The position numbers and the translations under genes were made by a program. DNA of 64,000 nucleotides, from contig AJFK01000206.1 in NCBI GenBank assembly GCA_000467715.1, positions 62,001 to 126,000 of the forward strand, written 5' to 3'. This DNA is from Hysterium pulicare CBS 123377 (Eukaryota; Ascomycota; Dothideomycetes; Hysteriales; Hysteriaceae). The notes under the pieces are model-generated. The model ran no database searches. It was not told the origin of the DNA and was given only the letters and a program-made list of their open reading frames with translations. Every line of letters begins with the position of its first letter. Within the stretch, counting starts at the first letter, position 1. Below, one piece after another: positions 58,047-64,000 of the stretch.

Positions 58047-59226
58047 TCAAGCGGATGCGAGGTCATTGGCAACGTTTCTAAGCTTCTCCGCCATATTGTC
58101 GTTTCTCCTGATAACAACCTGCCTCAAAGCGCGACCGGAACACCGAAACTGGATGTCTCTTCCTTTCTCGGAGACACGATAGAGAGTCAGTTCGCGAAGC
58201 TTGCCGGACTGAAGGGTTCGAATCACATCGACCCATGTTTTGGTCCGCTTGCCGCTTAGCTGGACATTCCTTAATGCCACCGTACGTAAATGATCCATGT
58301 GGCGTTGGAGGAAAGCATTCAGCCCGTTCTCGGTGAATTCAACTCCATCGAGTCTGAGTTTAGTAAGGTTGGGGAAGGACAAGGAATCCATGCCGTTCAG
58401 CATACCAGACGAGTGTCTGAAAGAATCAACGCCGATGCTCAAGTCTTCTAGCAGTGGCATCACGTTAAGAAATTCACGCAGCGCGCGGGTGGTCATTCGC
58501 GGAGCTACATAACTGTTTAGCATGCTGCTAAGAACATCTGTTCGGGTGCGACTCACGAGTTGGCCTGAAGTTAATCCAGATGTGCAAGCGCCGCATTTGG
58601 TCGAGGAAGTTGCCGTTTTTCTCATGTAACTTCACGGCGTTGCGCAGACAAAATACACTAATGCCGATGTTGGATCCATACTGGCCTCCCCGAATTACGA
58701 AATCCGTGAGCCGATGTTGTGTCAATGCTACAACCTCCAGAATGGCCCCGGTGACGTATCCGGTTGAGTTAGGCGTGTCATAGAAACGTCCGTCCTTGTG
58801 GGCATCAATTGTGACAGACTTGAGCTTCGGAAATCCTTGCACTGCAGCATGCAACTTTGCTGAAGCCCCAGGCATAGGCTTCTGTTTACTGAGATCAGGA
58901 CGAGTGTTGATGACCAGTCGTTCAACCGTTGCCGCGTATTTTGGATGGCGAGACAGTCTCACGAGAGACTCGAGAGAGCCGTCATTTATCCAAGGGCCGT
59001 CATGCGTCAGAGAAACGTGACATTGACGAAAAGACACGAGTCGAAGTTTCCAGAAAATTGTTTTGCACGTAAGCATGAAGTTGAGAATGTTTGAGGAGAG
59101 AATCGAATTGTCGGTTTCGACGTGATCAGTTTGGACTTCATCAGATTGGTCATCGTCTTGAAGTAGTTCCTCAATGATCTGCCAAAGAACCTCAACTGGC
59201 GTATCGGGAATCGTAGGACGATCCAT
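58047..59226 (-). CDS. F-box/LRR-like protein, copy B
   Basis: The start is ATG 59226 (MDRPTIPDTPVEVLWQIIEE). It is colinear with copy A at 40962: LNFMLTCKTIFWKLRLVSF, LESLVRLSRHPKYAATVERL, VQGFPKLKSVTIDAHKDGRF and HRLTDFVIRGGQYGSNIGIS. An intron of about 52 bp (near 58559-58508) lies at the matching place and joins HIWINFRPT to PPRMTTRALREFLNVMPLLE. LSFPNLTKLRLDGVEFTENG then aligns with copy A's LSHLTKLKLDRVEFRNHLLQ. About 375 residues. The acidic tail of copy A is absent. The two copies share strand and gene structure and sit on either side of the sugar-catabolic cluster. Confidence 0.75.
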
Positions 59227-59766
59227 GTTGAATTGAGCCTTCAGTGTTCACGGCTGAGTAATTCTGCTCCACATCATTAACTTTCATATTGACACTGAAG
59301 CGATAAAACTTACCTGAGATATCTTCAGAACATAACCACAATCCAACTCCCACTCTCCACTGGTGATTGTGAGGGTTAAGAAGTGAGGGTCTGAAAGATG
59401 TAAAGATAGAAACCAGGCAACAGCAAGTGAAGAAGGATTCATGATTTCGGCATGACGTCGTTCCGTCTCTCGACAGTACGATCAAGCACGGTCGGAGGTG
59501 AAATGTAAAGGAAGGTGAATGTAAGTGAGGGTGGAAAGAAATTAGGGTATGCCATTCTTCCGGTGCTCCGGTGACATGATGGAAATCAGTGTGGAAGAGA
59601 TTATTAGGAGGATACTTGAATGAGAGAGATTCTGTAAATGAAGTGGAATTGAATTCATGTATTCGAATTGACGCGTCTCAAACATCCGCGCTAACAGCCT
59701 CAATAAGACTCACCATCTACATCATCAACTAATCATCTCATCCTGCACTCATCCCATCAACCTAAC
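59227..59766. other. Intergenic upstream of F-box/LRR copy B
   Basis: These 540 bp contain only short shadow frames. They must include the promoter of copy B and the 3' UTR of the second sugar porter. Confidence 0.45.
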
Positions 59767-61824
59767 CTAAATCTTCCCCCCACCCTCAACATGCGTCACA
59801 CTCCTCTTCCGTTCCTGATTCTGCGCAATCTCCCCCAAACTCATCCCCCTCGCCTTCTCATCAACATCCTGGAAGCTAACCTGCGGCCTAAACTTCTTAC
59901 TCAGCCACGCCTTATCCACGATGCCATACAACTCATCGACTTGTTCGAGCGACAAGCCTTTAGTCTCGTAGATCATGAAGTAGACGAACGCGATACAGAC
60001 GAAGCAGAAGGAACCCCACACGAAGAAGACTTTGGATTGCAGGTTTGCATGATCGGCGTCGACCATGTAGGGGGTGCTGTATGCGATGGCCTATATGGAA
60101 TCAGGTCAGCGAGATGCTTGGTTGGATGGTGTGGAGGTGGAGGTTCCAGACAGTAGAGAACGATAGTGGGAAGAGAGGGAAGAAACAAGACTTACCCAGT
60201 TCAAGAGCCAGTTACTAGCTGTGGTCATACTCAGACACTTCGCTCTGACTTTCAAAGGAAACATTTCACCAGTCACGACCCAAGCAACAGGGCCCCAACT
60301 GCTAGCGAAGAAGAAGATGTAGATACAGACGAAAGCGATAGCAGCGCGCTGTGCAGGTAGCTCGGTCGTACCAGTGACTGTTCCTGTGATCGCAACAATG
60401 TATTGGCAGACGCACATTCCAATAGCACCGAGGAGTAGCAGATTGCGGCGGCCAAGCTTCTCGACCATGTAGAGGCCGGGGAAGGTGGAGGCGACGTTAA
60501 TGGCATTGGTGATGACGCTGATGGTAAAGGGATTTTGAAAACCGGCATTTTTGAAGTATTGGGTTCCGTAGTAGACTATGAATCCGCGAATCAGCTCTGG
60601 CACCTATATGATGAATCGCAAGAGACTTACAGATAAAGTTTACACCTGTAAGCTGTTGCAGAGCTTGCAGTAAGCAGCCAGTCAACAAACGTTTGCCAAT
60701 CGTGCCTTTGAAACAGTCTAAGTACGATGCCTTGCCGAGGCTCATTTCGTAGGTGTGGTTGGCCGACACCTCGCTGAGTTCTTCAACGACAGCTGGGTGG
60801 TCTACGGGCAGACGACGTAGTCTGCCTAACGATTGTGCAGCCTACATGTATCAATTAGCCTCGAGTTACAAGAGCTTTTGTAATTGAGTTGCCTACTTGC
60901 TCATAGCGATCCATCTTGATAAGATAGCGAGGAGTTTCTGGAAGGAAGAGAAGACTGCGAATATCGTTAGATCAAGGCATAGGGTACACGGAATGGATTT
61001 ACTTACCCCATAACAAGAATTAGAGACCAGGCAAACTGCACGGCGACAGGGATACGGTAAGATCCCGAATCATTGCGGTCCTTAGTGGAATTATTCACAA
61101 TGGCAGCCAGCAAAAGACCAATTGTGATAGCAAGCTGGTATGCACCGACAACAGTTCCTCGAATCCATCTTGGAGCCGTTTCGGATTGGTACATGGGAAC
61201 TAGAGACGCGCGTTAGCTACCCCGAATCAGGAGGGAGATGTTCGGGAGAACTCCGGGTAATAGTCCTAGGAGAAATTAAGCAGGCCCACTTACTAAGTGC
61301 CGAAACGAGACCAACACCGAGCCCAGCAAAGAAACGGCCGGCGATGAACAATGGCTGTGCAGTCGAAGCTGTCTGAAGAATAACGCCGAGGTTGAAGACG
61401 AGACCGGCAGATACCATCAATCCAATACGACGTCCAAGCAAGTCACCCATGGGAGCCGCGAACAGCGCACCAAAGAATGTACCAGCCGAGAGAATGGAGA
61501 CGATGAGAGAGTCTTGGGAAGCTGTAATCTCGCCATTGTTTCCAGGCGTTGCGAACTGTGCGAGCCAGTAGGGCATAGCCAATATGCCAGAAATGGTACC
61601 AGTATCATATCTAAAGATGCGCCGTCAGCTTTGGATATTCGCACAATTGCACAGTTGGGGATACCGACCCATAAAGTACACCACCGAATGCTACAAAGAG
61701 ACCGATGAGGATGGCAGGCCTGGACTTGTCAGCTCATCTGTGCATGAAGTTAAAGGTGTCGAATTGCTCACCATGCTGCGCCAGGCACATCATCTGGCTT
61801 CTTCAGGGCGAACTGTCTAGGCAT
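59767..61824 (-). CDS. MFS hexose transporter, Rco3/HXT-like
   Basis: The start is ATG 61824 (MPRQFALKKPDDVPGAAW), followed by an intron. FVAFGGVLYG|YDTGTISGIL-type sequence spans the next splice, the TM1 signature of fungal glucose transporters. Further signatures are GDLLGRRIGLMVSAGLVFNL, GRFFAGLGVGLVSAL, PMYQSETAPRWIRGTVVGAY, LLFLPETPRYLIKMDRYEQ, LQALQQLTGVNFI, VEKLGRRNLLLLGAIGMCVC and YETKGLSLEQVDELYG. At least eight short introns split it, which explains why no long frame is seen. About 530 residues with 12 membrane segments. It is more intron-rich than the cluster porter and from a different subfamily, so it is not a recent duplicate. A glucose/xylose transporter or sensor is likely. 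Confidence 0.9.
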
Positions 61825-62915
61825 TGTAGTATGATGTTCGTTACGATTCCTTGAATGCGTCGATTGAAGAATAAAGGTCTAATGTGCCTGAATGAACGCG
61901 CTTCAAGTTAGGGTCCCCATGCTCTTTATATAAAACCCCTTGACCGGTGTCCCATACATGCCGATCTTGTGGATCCTTATTGTGGATACCCTGGGGTGAC
62001 ATGCACCAAAGCGCGTGGTCATCCGTTCGACGAATCTAATTCCCTGGAGATTGAAACGCCAAGCGATGCAACAAACCTCGGAGTACGCTGACAATAATGG
62101 ATCGATAGTGGAGTGTGAGACCATTGCGTGATTAGCTAGCAAAACGTTTTACCCCAGATCAAAGACTCTTGTCAATTGAACCACCTACGTCGGCGAAGAG
62201 AAACCTTGGATAGAACATAACTCTTGGTAGAGATATGATTGACCAGTAAGAAACGGCAAAATGTCTTCTAGAAAACTTCTAGTGGAAAAAATTGGTGGAC
62301 CCGAATTAGAGGCGAACAGCCAAGAGCGCTGGGCGCGGGTTGGACTTCTATTTTGGATAAGACAAAGAACGTAGGCCAAAACCGGAGACTCTTAAAGTGT
62401 GAATGTAACAGTGGAAGAGAGCAATAATCGCATTAATTCCCTTGCCGTAGCACATGAAAGATAGAACAAGAACACCGCGATATCAACAAGCTGCACCTAA
62501 TTAAGATAGTAGACCACACTCGCGACCCTTGCTCTCAACAACAACATACGGAGCATACCGAAGACCATCATTTCTCGAACTGTAAGGTGGGTCGTTAGCA
62601 AAATTTCAACGCGCCGAGAATCAGGCCGCGGCGTTGGGCAAGCATGCGACTGTGCGCATTTCCAAGGCGATGCATCGGGACATCCGAAGCCAAGAAACAC
62701 GATCAGAAACTTTCGTTGTTTCGTGGGAAGTGGAGAGATCTGGAGGAGAGGCGGAGTAAAGATCCCAAGGTTGAGATGTCAGTCAACGCCACGATTTCAT
62801 TGTTCACGTGCATTGAGAAACTAGCCTCTTCTTGGCAGTTTGCAACGACAAAAATATTCATCATCAATTATGCGACCAACACCGTGGTGTCTAAGGAAAG
62901 AACCCCAAATCCTCG
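61825..62915. other. Intergenic, 1.1 kb
   Basis: No gene is supported. The left part must hold the promoter of the minus-strand hexose transporter and the right part the 3' UTR of NOP2. Short frames on both strands have no family features, and no tRNA could be recognised. Confidence 0.45.
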
Positions 62916-64000
62916 TTACTTGACTGGCTTGTTACTCGATCCCTTTGACTTCCCTGGTCTGCCTTCCGTACCGTTGGCTACGCCATTCAACTTTTCTTTC
63001 GGCGCCTTGGCCTTCTTGTCCTTCTTCTCGGCATCAACACCATTCAACTTGGCCGGCTGCGCCTCCTTCTCAACACCATTCTGGGCCTTGTCCTGTTTGT
63101 TTCTGCCAACGGCTCTCGGGTCTTTGCCTTTCCGCCTCAGCTGTGCTTTCCTGGCACGCTCGATGTACATCTCATCCTCCTCATCATCCCAACCACCAAA
63201 GTCATCGTCCTCCGTAGCATCTTCCACCACAGGAGTCCTGTCCACGAACTCCTCTTGTTTTGGAAGGTTCTGATTCCCGTTCGTGGCGCCATTTACACCG
63301 ACAGCGTTGAGAGGCGTAGGTCCGAATTTTTTGAGTTTCGCGACGAAGAAACCGTCGACGTTGTAAGCATGCGGATAGTACCTCCTCGTCATCTTTAGCG
63401 AAGGATGGAAGATCTTGCCCATGTAGCGAGTGAAACCTTCTTTTCCAAACGTGAGACCCGTCTCAACGAGTTTGACGTTCGGTCGCTTGTTGAGGGCATA
63501 CTGTATGACCTGTTCATTTTCCTCCACCGTGACAGAACAAGTAGAATAGACTATGTATCCACCAGTTTTACTTGAATGATCGACCGAATCGATAGCCGCC
63601 AGAATCAACTGTTTCTGCAGATGTGGCAATCGCATGAAATCCTGCTCGGTTTTGTTCGTTTTGACGCTCGCATCCTTTCCGATAACGCCAGTCCCGGAGC
63701 AAGGAGCATCCAATAAGATGCGATCAAAACCACCCATGACTTTGGGAAACTCGAGTGCAGAGTAATTGCACACGATTGTGTTTCTGACACCAAGACGGTG
63801 GATGTTTCCGATCAGACCTTTTGCACGAGATTTGTTGCTATCATTGGCAAATATGCAGCCCGTGTTCTTCATCAAGGCGGCAATGTGCGTCGTTTTACCA
63901 CCAGGAGCAGCTGTCATATCAAGTACTCTCTCGTTCTCTTGTGGCGCGAGCGCCATGACTGGAAGAAAGGACGAAGCCGCTTGCAGGATGTAGTGACCAG
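62916..64000 (-). CDS. NOP2: Nop2-type 25S rRNA cytosine-5 methyltransferase, 3' part
   Basis: The frame is open to the right edge of the window, so the N-terminus is missing (it begins here at [20 protein letters not shown]). The SAM motif is [32 protein letters not shown] and [12 protein letters not shown] carry the two conserved cysteines of the RsmB/Nop2 family, one catalytic and one for enzyme release. [20 protein letters not shown] and [20 protein letters not shown] match yeast Nop2 almost word for word. A Lys/Ala-rich nucleolar tail of about 110 residues ends NKPVK at 62916. The enzyme acts in the nucleolus on 25S rRNA and is needed for 60S subunit assembly. Confidence 0.96.
   Translation of the reverse strand, partial: GHYILQAASSFLPVMALAPQENERVLDMTAAPGGKTTHIAALMKNTGCIFANDSNKSRAKGLIGNIHRLGVRNTIVCNYSALEFPKVMGGFDRILLDAPCSGTGVIGKDASVKTNKTEQDFMRLPHLQKQLILAAIDSVDHSSKTGGYIVYSTCSVTVEENEQVIQYALNKRPNVKLVETGLTFGKEGFTRYMGKIFHPSLKMTRRYYPHAYNVDGFFVAKLKKFGPTPLNAVGVNGATNGNQNLPKQEEFVDRTPVVEDATEDDDFGGWDDEEDEMYIERARKAQLRRKGKDPRAVGRNKQDKAQNGVEKEAQPAKLNGVDAEKKDKKAKAPKEKLNGVANGTEGRPGKSKGSSNKPVK

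Noticed and set aside
58205-58225. Second B-box-like sequence (GGGTTCGAATC)
   Set aside because: It lies inside the coding sequence of the F-box/LRR copy B and has no tRNA fold.

Overview
The window is nuclear DNA of a filamentous ascomycete (Pezizomycotina). Most genes are split by 45-75 bp introns with GT...AG ends and CTGAC/CTAAC-type branch points. The housekeeping proteins (eS1, seryl-tRNA synthetase, Elf1, Nop2, Wapl, Rheb) are clearly fungal. The mix of F-box-like, LPKELRLMVYE-type and CorA-like families suggests Leotiomycetes (Helotiales-like), but that placement is a guess. I support 29 gene loci. Three or four of them look damaged.

Layout. 1-620: gene-free, ending in an AT-rich degraded block. 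0.7-6.9 kb: a CorA-like membrane protein, a probably broken conserved hypothetical gene and an APC-type amino acid permease, all on the minus strand. 7.8-10.6 kb: an unusual protein-kinase-like protein. 11.9-30.2 kb: a mostly housekeeping block with eS1, a small conserved protein, Urg1 (GTP cyclohydrolase II-like, uracil catabolism), Elf1, uracil phosphoribosyltransferase, Wapl, Rheb, SerRS and an F-box-like protein. 31-41 kb: an accessory stretch with three related LPKELRLMVYE-family genes (two with a disrupted N-terminal motif), an O-methyltransferase pseudogene, an intact GMC oxidoreductase and an F-box/LRR-like gene. 41.5-57.4 kb: a compact catabolic cluster. 58-61.8 kb: a second copy of the F-box/LRR-like family and a second sugar transporter. 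62.9-64 kb: the 3' part of NOP2, running off the window.

The most interesting part is the 41.5-57.4 kb cluster. It has two convergent, related transcription factors (one with a zinc cluster, one without), a D-xylose-reductase-type aldo-keto reductase, a polyol dehydrogenase of the L-arabinitol/sorbitol family, a dihydroxyacetone-synthase-type transketolase, a dihydroxyacetone kinase and a sugar porter. Together they could import an aldose or polyol, convert it to a ketose, transfer a C2 unit to an aldehyde to give a short ketose (dihydroxyacetone or erythrulose), and phosphorylate that ketose for glycolysis. The synthase/kinase pair is the methanol-assimilation module of methylotrophic yeasts. 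Here the synthase lacks a peroxisomal C-terminal signal and sits beside pentose/polyol enzymes, so its substrate is open. Two paralogous F-box/LRR-like genes, both on the minus strand, bracket the cluster.

A second linkage is Urg1 and uracil phosphoribosyltransferase about 1.4 kb apart, separated only by Elf1. This recalls the fission yeast urg1-urg2 neighbourhood. All assignments come from reading the sequence and from family knowledge; no database search was run.
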